Shown here piece by piece: positions 44,271-52,302 of a stretch of DNA of 64,000 nucleotides; position 1 is the stretch's first letter, and the number at the start of each line of letters is the position of its first letter. A program made the translations under genes and the position numbers. Under the pieces are notes generated by a model. It ran no database searches and was not told where the DNA came from. It saw only the letters and a list, made by a program, of their open reading frames with translations. The DNA is from Nitrospirota bacterium (lineage in GTDB: Bacteria > Nitrospinota_A > UBA7883). Where the stretch lies: the NCBI GenBank assembly GCA_024275315.1, contig JAJRZK010000009.1:1-64000 (forward strand), in the 5' to 3' direction.

Positions 44271-46484
44271 ATGGCGCAAATAGCGGAGAAGAAATCCAGC
44301 TTCAGAAAAAGCATCCAGGACGAGTCCTCCGGCGAAGTGCTCGGCAAGTTGCTGAGTAAAGACGGTCAGGTCACCCGCTCCCAACTGAAAGAAGCCGAGG
44401 AGATCCAGAAAAAGTCGAAAGAAAAAATCGGCAAAATTCTCCAGCGTCTCGGGTATATAGACGAAGACTCCATAATCAAGTTCATCGCCCGCCAGCTTTC
44501 GATTCCCATAACAAATATCGAGGATGACAAACCGGACCTCAACCTGCTGAAGCTTATTCCCTGGGAAAAGGCCAAGGAGCACATGATTTTCCCCATACGG
44601 TCAGATGGGAAAACCTTGCGCCTCGCCATGATGGATCCCACCTTCTACAGCACTATAGAAATTCTCGGGGCCGAGCTTAAACAAACCATAAAACCCTTGG
44701 TGGTTGGCGAAAGAGCGCTCATTGACGCATTCAAGAAATATTACAAGATATCGGACAAGGAATACGAGGCCCTTCTTAAGTCAGGTCTCGAAGATGACCA
44801 GGCCGAAGACGATGGCACAGTCAATATGGATGCGTATGACGATATCGGCGGGCTGATCTCTGACGCCACCGAAGAGCTCGAAATAGACCAGTCCATAGAG
44901 GACGACGAGACAGACCAGCTCGGAAGCGCCGGTGACGCGGCCATTATCAAGCTGGTCAACAGCATATTGTTAAAAGCCGTCAACGAAGGCGCGTCGGACA
45001 TTCACGTGGAGCCTTTCGAAAAAAGCTTCCAGGTGCGCTACAGGATGGATGGGACCCTGCATCGGGCGATGAACCTGCCGAGCACTGTCAAATCGGCCCT
45101 TATCTCCCGTTTCAAGATCATGGCCAACCTCAACATAGCGGAGAAGCGCCGCCCCCAGGACGGGCGGATAAAGCTCAAACTGGGCAAGGGCAGAGCCATC
45201 GACTTTCGCGTAAGCGTGTTGCCGACCCTGTTCGGCGAATCGATAGTTCTTCGTCTGCTGGATCAGTCCAAGCTCCAGATAGACATGACCAAACTCGGGT
45301 TTTCCAAAGGAATGCTATCCCGGTTCATGAATTTGATCAAAAGGCCCCAGGGCCTTGTTCTTGTCACGGGTCCCACCGGGTCGGGCAAGACAAACACGCT
45401 ATATTCGGGGGTTAATATACTTAACAAACCCGATGTTAAAATACTCACCGCCGAGGACCCTGTCGAATTTAACTTCGCTGGAATAAACCAGGTCAACGTC
45501 CGCCCCGAAGTGGGGCTCACTTTCGCCTCGGCGCTCAAGGCGTTTTTGAGGCAGGATCCGGAAGTTATTCTTCTTGGTGAGATTCGTGATCTTGAAACAG
45601 CGGAAATAGCCCTGAAAGCGGCGATGACGGGACACATGGTTTTCTCCACCCTTCATACCAACGACTGTCCATCTACCGTCGGCAGGTTGCTGGACATAGG
45701 AATCCCCGGATACATGATCTCCTCGTCTCTTACCGTGGTTTTGGCCCAGAGGCTGTTGAGGAGAATTTGCTCCAAGTGCAAACAGGAAGTTAAAAATTTC
45801 AACAGGCAGGAACTTGCCGACGCAGGTGTTGAAAAAGAGCGTTTGTCGGAATTCAGGGTCTTCAAGGGCAAGGGGTGTCCTGCATGTTCTGGCACAGGCT
45901 ACAAAGGCCGTCTGGGCGTGTTCGAGATGATGGAGGCCACAACAGCCGTGAAGGACGCGATCACAGCGCAGGTTCCCGAAGCGCAGCTTCGCAAGATCGC
46001 CATAAAAGAGGGCATGTGGACGTTGCGTAAGGACGCGCTGGAAAAAGTCAACCTGGGCATGACATCCCTTGAGGAAGTTCTTGGCAAAACGGTTCTTGCC
46101 AAAGAGGCTTTGCCGGCGTACCTGCTGAACCCGGACGAGCTTACGTTCGAAGACGGGGACCTGATTATCAAAGAAGGCAACACGGACAAAAATTTCTATC
46201 AGCTACTGCAGGGAAGCCTGATAATCATCAAAAACGGCCGGATTGTCGGTGATGTGTCCCAGCCTGGAGAATATTTTGGAGAAATGTCTGCATTGCTGGA
46301 TCAGCCGAGAACCGCCACCATTAAATCCAAGGGTAAAAGCATCGTAAAGGTCTTCCCCGGAGACAAGCTCAACCAGACCATAGAGAACTATCCGGAAATC
46401 GCCCTGAAAATCATCCATTCCCTCGTGATACGCCTTACAATAGCCGACAAGAAATTATCCAGAATTGGTGACCGGGCCCAGTGA
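44271..46484 (+). CDS. PilB/GspE-type ATPase fused to a C-terminal cyclic-nucleotide-binding domain
   Basis: This 737-residue protein has a GspE N-terminal domain (about residues 20-160), a linker rich in Asp/Glu (about 172-215), and the secretion ATPase domain (about 220-600) with Walker A GPTGSGKT at 367-374, an Asp-box DPVEF, Walker B VILLGEIRD at 432-440 and the zinc cysteines C500, C503, C536 and C539. Residues about 625-725 form a Crp-type cyclic-nucleotide-binding domain: FEDGDLIIKEGNTDKNFYQL, GEYFGEMSALLDQPRTATI. Usual PilB ends before this. The fusion suggests that assembly is controlled by cAMP, c-di-GMP or a related ligand. It precedes a TolC-like gene by six bases, not pilC/pilT. 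Confidence 0.9.
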   Translation: MAQIAEKKSSFRKSIQDESSGEVLGKLLSKDGQVTRSQLKEAEEIQKKSKEKIGKILQRLGYIDEDSIIKFIARQLSIPITNIEDDKPDLNLLKLIPWEKAKEHMIFPIRSDGKTLRLAMMDPTFYSTIEILGAELKQTIKPLVVGERALIDAFKKYYKISDKEYEALLKSGLEDDQAEDDGTVNMDAYDDIGGLISDATEELEIDQSIEDDETDQLGSAGDAAIIKLVNSILLKAVNEGASDIHVEPFEKSFQVRYRMDGTLHRAMNLPSTVKSALISRFKIMANLNIAEKRRPQDGRIKLKLGKGRAIDFRVSVLPTLFGESIVLRLLDQSKLQIDMTKLGFSKGMLSRFMNLIKRPQGLVLVTGPTGSGKTNTLYSGVNILNKPDVKILTAEDPVEFNFAGINQVNVRPEVGLTFASALKAFLRQDPEVILLGEIRDLETAEIALKAAMTGHMVFSTLHTNDCPSTVGRLLDIGIPGYMISSSLTVVLAQRLLRRICSKCKQEVKNFNRQELADAGVEKERLSEFRVFKGKGCPACSGTGYKGRLGVFEMMEATTAVKDAITAQVPEAQLRKIAIKEGMWTLRKDALEKVNLGMTSLEEVLGKTVLAKEALPAYLLNPDELTFEDGDLIIKEGNTDKNFYQLLQGSLIIIKNGRIVGDVSQPGEYFGEMSALLDQPRTATIKSKGKSIVKVFPGDKLNQTIENYPEIALKIIHSLVIRLTIADKKLSRIGDRAQ

Positions 46485-46490
46485 TCCGCA

Positions 46491-48056
46491 ATGTCCCGAT
46501 TGCTCAGATTGTTCCCCTTCTGTCTCTTGCTGATAATATTTTCGTTCGGAGCGGCTTCTGCGGACAGGCAAAAACACGTCTATAAAATTTCGCTTGTCGA
46601 AGCTATATCGCAGACGCTTCAAAACAATTTCGAGGTTGTCCTTGAGCGGATAAACACCAATATAGCCACCCATGACCGGGCTGTGGCCGAATCGGAGTTC
46701 GATCCTGTTTTAGGCGGGTCTGTTTCTGCGGGCTCGAGCAGAGACCCGAGCGCGTCGGCCTTTTCCGATCCTGAGATCAGCGAGATAAACACAGCCAACA
46801 CCGATATTTCCTTATCAGGCGTGTCAGAGCTGGGATCGGAATACAAGCTTTCCCTGGGGCTCGAGCAGATCGAATCGAATTCAACCTACAGCAGTATTGA
46901 CCCGACCTTAAAGACCGGTATTGAGATTTCAGTCACCCAGCCGTTGCTGAAGGACGCCGGCAGAACGGTTAATCGCTGGAAGATTATCACCGGTATCAAC
47001 AACGAGGCGGTGGCTGTAAAAAAACTGCACGCAAAACTTAACGACGTGGTGACCAGAACCCATGAGACATATTGGGAATACGTTTTCCTGACCGAAGACC
47101 TCGAAGTAAAAAAAGAGTTCCTCGACAGAGCCAAAGACCTGGAAAAAAGAGTGCGTATCCAGGTGGACGTCGGATCCCTCGCCCAGATAGAGATCGTGCA
47201 AGCCCAGGCGTCCGTCGCTTCCAGGGAAGAGCTGGTGATAGAGGCCCAGAACAAGGTCGACCAGATGGCGGACAGGCTTTTGCGGCTGATGAACCCTCTG
47301 GAGGACTCGGGCATGTGGAACAGTTATTTGGAACCTGTGGACGCGCCCAGTGTGGAACCTATGGCGGTTGACCTTGAAAAAAGCGTTGAGGCGGCGATTG
47401 CAAACAGGCCGGAAATAGCTATCGCCAAAAAAGAGATCGACAACAGTAGCGTGGCGATGGTCCATTATGAAAACCAGAAATCGCCGAGGCTGGATATCGT
47501 GGGTTCGCTCCGTCTTAACGGCCTCAGGGGACCCGCCCAACCGGTAACGGACTTCAACACCGGAGGGACCGTGTTATCGGACCTGGACGGCGGGTGGGGG
47601 GACAGCTTCGCAGATTCGGTATCTGGACAGTATTACAACTATAGCGTCGGTCTCCAGCTAACATATCCACTAGGCTCCAGACGCGCCCGTGGCGAATACG
47701 CCAGGGCCAATCTCAATCACCAAATAGCGGAAATCCGGCTTAAAAGCCTGAAGCAGGAGATCAGGCTCGATGTTCGTGACGCCGTGCGTAATATTGAAAA
47801 CGGGCTCAAGCAGATAGCGGCCGCCACCGCCGCAAGACGGCTGGCACAGGAAAAGCTGGAAGCCGAAATTCGGAAATTCGAGGTGGGGTCTTCCACTTCC
47901 TTCAACGTTTTGGAATACCAGAAAGATGTCGCCGCAGAACGTAGCAACGAATTGCGGGCCAAGGTCGAATACAACAAGGCAGTGGCCCGGTTCAACAGGG
48001 CGATCGGAAGAACTCTTGAGGCTAATGGGATTTCTTTTCATCAGCGTGACAGATAA
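46491..48056 (+). CDS. TolC family outer-membrane efflux protein
   Basis: This 521-residue protein has a signal peptide (about residues 1-24) and two OEP repeats: about 40-260 and 275-505. The repeats start at ISLVEAISQTLQNNFEVVLE and VDLEKSVEAAIANRPEIAIA; the second ends in NVLEYQKDVAAERSNELRAK and AVARFNRAIGR, which are typical alpha-barrel sequences. TolC proteins form the outer-membrane channel of efflux or type I secretion systems. Neither an ABC nor an RND partner lies nearby, and it sits directly after the PilB-like ATPase, so the partner is unclear. Confidence 0.87.
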   Translation: MSRLLRLFPFCLLLIIFSFGAASADRQKHVYKISLVEAISQTLQNNFEVVLERINTNIATHDRAVAESEFDPVLGGSVSAGSSRDPSASAFSDPEISEINTANTDISLSGVSELGSEYKLSLGLEQIESNSTYSSIDPTLKTGIEISVTQPLLKDAGRTVNRWKIITGINNEAVAVKKLHAKLNDVVTRTHETYWEYVFLTEDLEVKKEFLDRAKDLEKRVRIQVDVGSLAQIEIVQAQASVASREELVIEAQNKVDQMADRLLRLMNPLEDSGMWNSYLEPVDAPSVEPMAVDLEKSVEAAIANRPEIAIAKKEIDNSSVAMVHYENQKSPRLDIVGSLRLNGLRGPAQPVTDFNTGGTVLSDLDGGWGDSFADSVSGQYYNYSVGLQLTYPLGSRRARGEYARANLNHQIAEIRLKSLKQEIRLDVRDAVRNIENGLKQIAAATAARRLAQEKLEAEIRKFEVGSSTSFNVLEYQKDVAAERSNELRAKVEYNKAVARFNRAIGRTLEANGISFHQRDR

Positions 48057-48075
48057 TGGTTCCCGCCGTTTGTGA

Positions 48076-49344
48076 ATGGCCCAGCCGGAATCGCACAGCA
48101 TCTCCGGTTGTATGACTGATCCCGTCCTTCACCTCCCAAGCGTCAGGTTCGACCATGGGCCGGAGATTTTCGATATTCCCGAAGCCGACTACCGCAGGAT
48201 GGAGACCGGATATAAACGGCTGTCTTCAAGAGCGCTTCTGATGGCAGGCGAGAATGACACCGTAATCATAAGTGCGCCAGTCGATACCGAATACCTTGCG
48301 CTACTTAAAGCGTGCCGATCTGGCGGAGCTGCGCACATGATCCCTGTCCCGCAAAGTGGCTCCTGCCTTACGGATGATGTGATCAAATGCAAAACAACTT
48401 TTAATTTCATCAGATCGTGGCATGGACGCATAGAGCCATACATGATGACTCGATCCGAGGAAACGCTGGGTGAGCGCACCGGACGCAAGATAAACCGGTG
48501 CAACGCCTCGGCGGCCGATCTGCTGAACGACAAGTCCTTTTTCATAAGAATGGTTGAAGACCTCGGGTTGCCATCGATAGAAACCATAGTCGGATCCTCC
48601 GACGCCATATCGTCCCGGCTGGCAAAGCATAGCCCGGATCCCGTGATTGTACGAAGATCAAGAAGCCTGGGTGGGGCTGGCGTATGGGCGGCAAACAACG
48701 CTTTACAGCGTAACGATTTGAAAAAATTGATCGAAAGGAGCTTACACAAAGGTGTGTACTTGCTCCAGCCTCTTCTTCCGGCGATCCTGTCACCCAATTT
48801 GCAGCTTTACATCGGAGATGAAAACATATGCCTTCTGGGAGAAACACAGCAGATATTAACCAGGTCGCTGGAGCATTCAGGCAACCTGTTCGACCCTGTA
48901 GAAGACGCCGCCGTGCGCAGGGCCCTAATCAGCCAGTCCAGAGCGATCGCCGATGAGGCGGCCCTGATGGGATATCGCGGGTTGCTGGGTGTGGATTTTG
49001 TCGTGCAGGATAATGGCGATGTTTTCGCTGTGGAGATAAACGCAAGACATAACACTTCCACCCACGCTTTATGGTTCGTAAACAGGTTTTTTAACAATGA
49101 TCCGTTTATGCCGACCGAACCCGGCGCGACAGCGTTCGCCAGGTTTGGCTCAAGAGAATCTCGCACGGCGACACAGTGGTTGCGTATTCTGGGCGACCTT
49201 GCGTTCGATCCCGACAGTGGCGAGGGGATTTTGCCTTACGACACGCAGGGACAAAACCTGGAGGCGGTTATTTCAGGCAGGGACGCCGAACACCGGCGAT
49301 GGTTGATGGATAAGGCCTCCATGATCGCATCGCAGTCCCTGTAG
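48076..49344 (+). CDS. ATP-grasp family enzyme
   Basis: This 422-residue protein has an ATP-grasp fold at about residues 155-335: PDPVIVRRSRSLGGAGVWA around the glycine-rich loop, and the magnesium-binding GVDFVVQDNGDVFAVEINAR at the end, where Asp/Glu and Asn coordinate metal. The C-terminal part (about 340-420) contains PTEPGATAFARFGSRES. ATP-grasp enzymes join a carboxylate to an amine, thiol or other nucleophile. The substrate is unknown. It starts 19 bases after the TolC-like gene, so it may belong to the same unit, possibly making a modified peptide or cofactor. Confidence 0.75.
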   Translation: MAQPESHSISGCMTDPVLHLPSVRFDHGPEIFDIPEADYRRMETGYKRLSSRALLMAGENDTVIISAPVDTEYLALLKACRSGGAAHMIPVPQSGSCLTDDVIKCKTTFNFIRSWHGRIEPYMMTRSEETLGERTGRKINRCNASAADLLNDKSFFIRMVEDLGLPSIETIVGSSDAISSRLAKHSPDPVIVRRSRSLGGAGVWAANNALQRNDLKKLIERSLHKGVYLLQPLLPAILSPNLQLYIGDENICLLGETQQILTRSLEHSGNLFDPVEDAAVRRALISQSRAIADEAALMGYRGLLGVDFVVQDNGDVFAVEINARHNTSTHALWFVNRFFNNDPFMPTEPGATAFARFGSRESRTATQWLRILGDLAFDPDSGEGILPYDTQGQNLEAVISGRDAEHRRWLMDKASMIASQSL

Positions 49345-49396
49345 CCTCCCGCTTATTGCGTCGCCACGGCAGGGACGCAGGGGAGAGGTGTTTGTG

Positions 49397-50098
49397 TTAT
49401 CCGGTTTTATCAGAGATCGGCGTCCGGCCGGGCAATGAATCGCCGTTATTGGCTCCGGTCGTTTCTGTTTCCCCGGCAAAAGGCGGGGTCACCAAGCCTC
49501 CTGATACAATCATTTTTATCCCGTCTTCCACGGTCATTTCCATTTCCATAAGATCCTCGCTGGGCACCAACAGAAAAAATCCGGATGTGGGGTTTGGCGT
49601 AGTGGGAAGAAAGATGTTTATCAGCTCTTTGCCGGTTCGCGCCTGCGCTTCACCCTTGGTTCTTCCCGTGATAAACGCCAGGCAATAAATTCCTTTTCTT
49701 GGATACTCTACCATGACAACCTTGCTGAAGCTCTGGTTGCCGCTTAATGCGATCGTGTCGATGATTTGCTTTGCGCCTATATAAACAGAGCGGATAACCG
49801 GAATCTGGGCCAGGAGCCATTCGCCAAGACGCAGTAGCTTTCTGCCGATAAAATTGGTGGTAAACAACCCCAACAACAGGACAAGTAAAAAAGTAGCGAC
49901 AACCCCGATGCCGGGCGTCTGGTAGTTTTGGGCGATGGGCAAACCCGCCTGCCTCAGAAGATGGGTCACGATGGGGCCCAGAAAATTGTCCAGTGTTTCG
50001 AAGGCGAACTTGAATACCAGAATGGTGATGGCAAGGGGAAGGGTTACAAGCAGGCCGGCCAGAAAAAGCCTGCGGATTTTAAGGACGACAGCTTTCAT
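49397..50098 (-). CDS. DUF502 family membrane protein
   Basis: This 233-residue protein has two transmembrane helices at about residues 10-35 and 60-85, and the DUF502 motifs PLAITILVFKFAFETLDNFL, FTTNFIGRKLLRLGEWLLAQIPVIRSVY and a C-terminal TTPNPTSGFFLLVP. The function is unknown; members occur in many Gram-negative bacteria. It is downstream of, and may be co-transcribed with, the MBL-HDOD pair, which lies 25 bases upstream. Confidence 0.85.
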   Translation of the reverse strand: MKAVVLKIRRLFLAGLLVTLPLAITILVFKFAFETLDNFLGPIVTHLLRQAGLPIAQNYQTPGIGVVATFLLVLLLGLFTTNFIGRKLLRLGEWLLAQIPVIRSVYIGAKQIIDTIALSGNQSFSKVVMVEYPRKGIYCLAFITGRTKGEAQARTGKELINIFLPTTPNPTSGFFLLVPSEDLMEMEMTVEDGIKMIVSGGLVTPPFAGETETTGANNGDSLPGRTPISDKTG

Positions 50099-50123
50099 GA
50101 ATGAATTATAAGAAATGAATTTT

Positions 50124-51014
50124 TTAAAGAGTGATCACGAGTTGTTCTCTGGCGAGCCGGACGGGTATGGTTCCGCTGAGCGGGCTCCACGACCTGTTCT
50201 GCAGGTCGCTAAGGATTATCTGAAGATCCGCGTCGGTTCGATCGGGGTCGTGATGAAACAGAATGACCTCCTTCGCGCCGGATTCCTTGCCAAGCTGATA
50301 CGAGTGATCCACCGAAGAATGGCCCCACCCAACCCTGGATTTGTATTCTTTCGGCGTATACTGCCCGTCCACGCAAAGGGTGTCGACGCCATCGAGAAAA
50401 TCTATCAGAGCGTCGGTCTGCTCCTGCGCCACCAGGCGGCCCTCCTCCCGGTCGTTTTCATTTCCGTCGGCGAACAGGTTCCTGTAGGGTTCATGATCGG
50501 TGGCATAGATAAACGACTTGCCATTAACCATGATTTTATACGCCAGGCAAACCACCGGGTGATTAACGTATTTTGTCGATATTTTCACTTCTTTACCGAT
50601 ACAAAAATCAGTCTCCGCAATATCATGAAAACTGAGATTAGCCGCCAGTTCCTGCACACGGACGGGGAAGTATGTATACTCCATCTGCTGGCTGAGGATC
50701 TGCTCCAGATTTTTCGAGTAGTGAACCGGGCCATACAGCTTGATTGTATATTTGGGACTGAAAAGAGGTAAGAAAAAGGGTAACCCTTGTATGTGGTCCC
50801 AGTGTGTGTGTGAGAAGAATATATGAATTTCGCTAACCGATTTATCTTGCATTATGTCAAGACCGAGTTTCCTGATTCCGGTGCCGGCGTCCAGTATTAT
50901 CAGGGGCTCGTTTTCATTTCTGATTTCGACACAGGGCGTGTTTCCCCCAAACTGTGAAGTGTCGGGGCCGGGTGAGGGAATGGACCCTCTTACTCCCCAG
51001 AACTTGATATCCAT
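50124..51014 (-). CDS. MBL-fold metallohydrolase
   Basis: This 296-residue protein starts MDIKFWGVRGSIPSPGPDTS, a hallmark of one MBL-fold subgroup, and has the metal motif HTHWDH at about residues 70-75, a YATDHE segment and a later SVDHSYQLGKESGAKEVILF. It is cytoplasmic, probably a zinc-dependent phosphodiesterase or related hydrolase. The start lies one base after the HDOD gene stop, so the two are co-translated. Substrate is not visible. Confidence 0.85.
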   Translation of the reverse strand: MDIKFWGVRGSIPSPGPDTSQFGGNTPCVEIRNENEPLIILDAGTGIRKLGLDIMQDKSVSEIHIFFSHTHWDHIQGLPFFLPLFSPKYTIKLYGPVHYSKNLEQILSQQMEYTYFPVRVQELAANLSFHDIAETDFCIGKEVKISTKYVNHPVVCLAYKIMVNGKSFIYATDHEPYRNLFADGNENDREEGRLVAQEQTDALIDFLDGVDTLCVDGQYTPKEYKSRVGWGHSSVDHSYQLGKESGAKEVILFHHDPDRTDADLQIILSDLQNRSWSPLSGTIPVRLAREQLVITL

Positions 51015-51015
51015 C

Positions 51016-51885
51016 TCAATCCCCCACTACCTGCAGAAAAATCTTGGCTTTTTCAAGGGTGTCCTCCATTTCATCAAGACTTTGCGCCGTCTGTTCTTTA
51101 TCAAGCTTAAATGAATTCCAAACTTCTTCGGGAATATTAACAGGATTTATCAATGGGTGAGTACTAATATTTTTCTCATTACAAAAGTAATTGGCTATAT
51201 AGATAATGGTTCGCAGAAGGTGGTTTTCCTCCACGCCCTCCATTGGGTTGTGGTGTTTTGCGATACCATCCACCAGCGATTCCGGAAATTTCCATTGCTT
51301 CGCTATAATACCGCCCAGATCAGCGTGCGTCATACCGAACCTTTCTTTTTCCAATTCCTCGCGAAGCCTGTCCGGCTCGTAAACCGGATCGTAAATCTCC
51401 TCGCAATCGCTGGTAAAGGCGTGGATCATCAAAGTTTTGCCAATATCGTGCAGAAGCCCCCCGATAAAATATTCCTCAAGATCCAGAACGCTTATTCCAG
51501 CCTTGAGCGCTATCGCCTTGGACGCCACGGCGCAGGCCAGGCTGTGCTCCCAATATTGATCCCTTGAAAACCATTTGAAATTTTCCTTAACTTTTATTGT
51601 CCCGGCGACGCTGATTGAAAGAGTAACATTTTTTACGGTGTTAAACCCAAGCATTATCACCGCCCTGTTCAAAGAAACAATCGGTTGTCGCAGGCCAAAA
51701 TAGGCGGAGTTGATAAGTTTCAGTAATTTTGCAGTAAGAACCGGATCCATGGTGATTGTATTAACCAGGTCTGAGGGAGAGGACTGCGGATTGTTGGCCA
51801 GCGAGATTACTTTGGCGACGGTAGTTGAGAACGCAGGCATTTTTTCGACGAGTTCGAATAACCGCCCGTTGTCAACATTTGCCAT
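51016..51885 (-). CDS. HDOD domain signalling protein
   Basis: This 289-residue protein is mostly one HDOD domain (about residues 10-250): LVEKMPAFSTTVAKVISLAN, LLKLINSAYFGLRQPIVSLN and an intact-looking HDIGK within LLHDIGKTLMIHAF. HDOD proteins act in cell signalling, often linked to cyclic-di-GMP or stress, though most lack HD phosphodiesterase activity. No membrane segment is present. It is the first gene of the HDOD-MBL-DUF502 minus-strand group. Confidence 0.88.
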   Translation of the reverse strand: MANVDNGRLFELVEKMPAFSTTVAKVISLANNPQSSPSDLVNTITMDPVLTAKLLKLINSAYFGLRQPIVSLNRAVIMLGFNTVKNVTLSISVAGTIKVKENFKWFSRDQYWEHSLACAVASKAIALKAGISVLDLEEYFIGGLLHDIGKTLMIHAFTSDCEEIYDPVYEPDRLREELEKERFGMTHADLGGIIAKQWKFPESLVDGIAKHHNPMEGVEENHLLRTIIYIANYFCNEKNISTHPLINPVNIPEEVWNSFKLDKEQTAQSLDEMEDTLEKAKIFLQVVGD

Positions 51886-51988
51886 TTCACGCCTGTTTTT
51901 TTTTGGTGTTTTATTGTAGCATATAGGGATGTTTGCGCTACAAAATCAATAATATTTAGGTTTTTCGCCAGATACCGGAGCTTACAAG

Positions 51989-52294
51989 ATGATTAGACAT
52001 ATAGTGCTGTTCAAATTCAAACCCGAAGCTACGAAAAAGGAAATGGAAAACCTCATTATCGAGCTGGAAAGCCTGAAAAACAACATCGAAACCATTCGGT
52101 CCATAGAGGTGGCGCGCGACATCGGCGGGAAGCATAACTCCTGCGACCTGGTTATAAACGCCCTTTTCGACAGCATAGACGATGTAAACGCCTACTTAGC
52201 GCATCCCGCCCATGTCAAGGCGCTGGATTCTGTCACCAAGCTGTGCGAGCCTACATACAAGATCGACTATGTGACCAATTGGGTCGCCATGTAA
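51989..52294 (+). CDS. Dabb (stress-responsive alpha/beta barrel) domain protein
   Basis: This 101-residue protein is a single Dabb domain: MIRHIVLFKFKPEATKKEME and then DVNAYLAHPAHVKALDSVTK. Dabb proteins are small dimeric ferredoxin-like barrels; the function is usually unassigned. It is flanked by genes on the opposite strand. Confidence 0.9.
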   Translation: MIRHIVLFKFKPEATKKEMENLIIELESLKNNIETIRSIEVARDIGGKHNSCDLVINALFDSIDDVNAYLAHPAHVKALDSVTKLCEPTYKIDYVTNWVAM

Positions 52295-52302
52295 TCCGGA
52301 TA

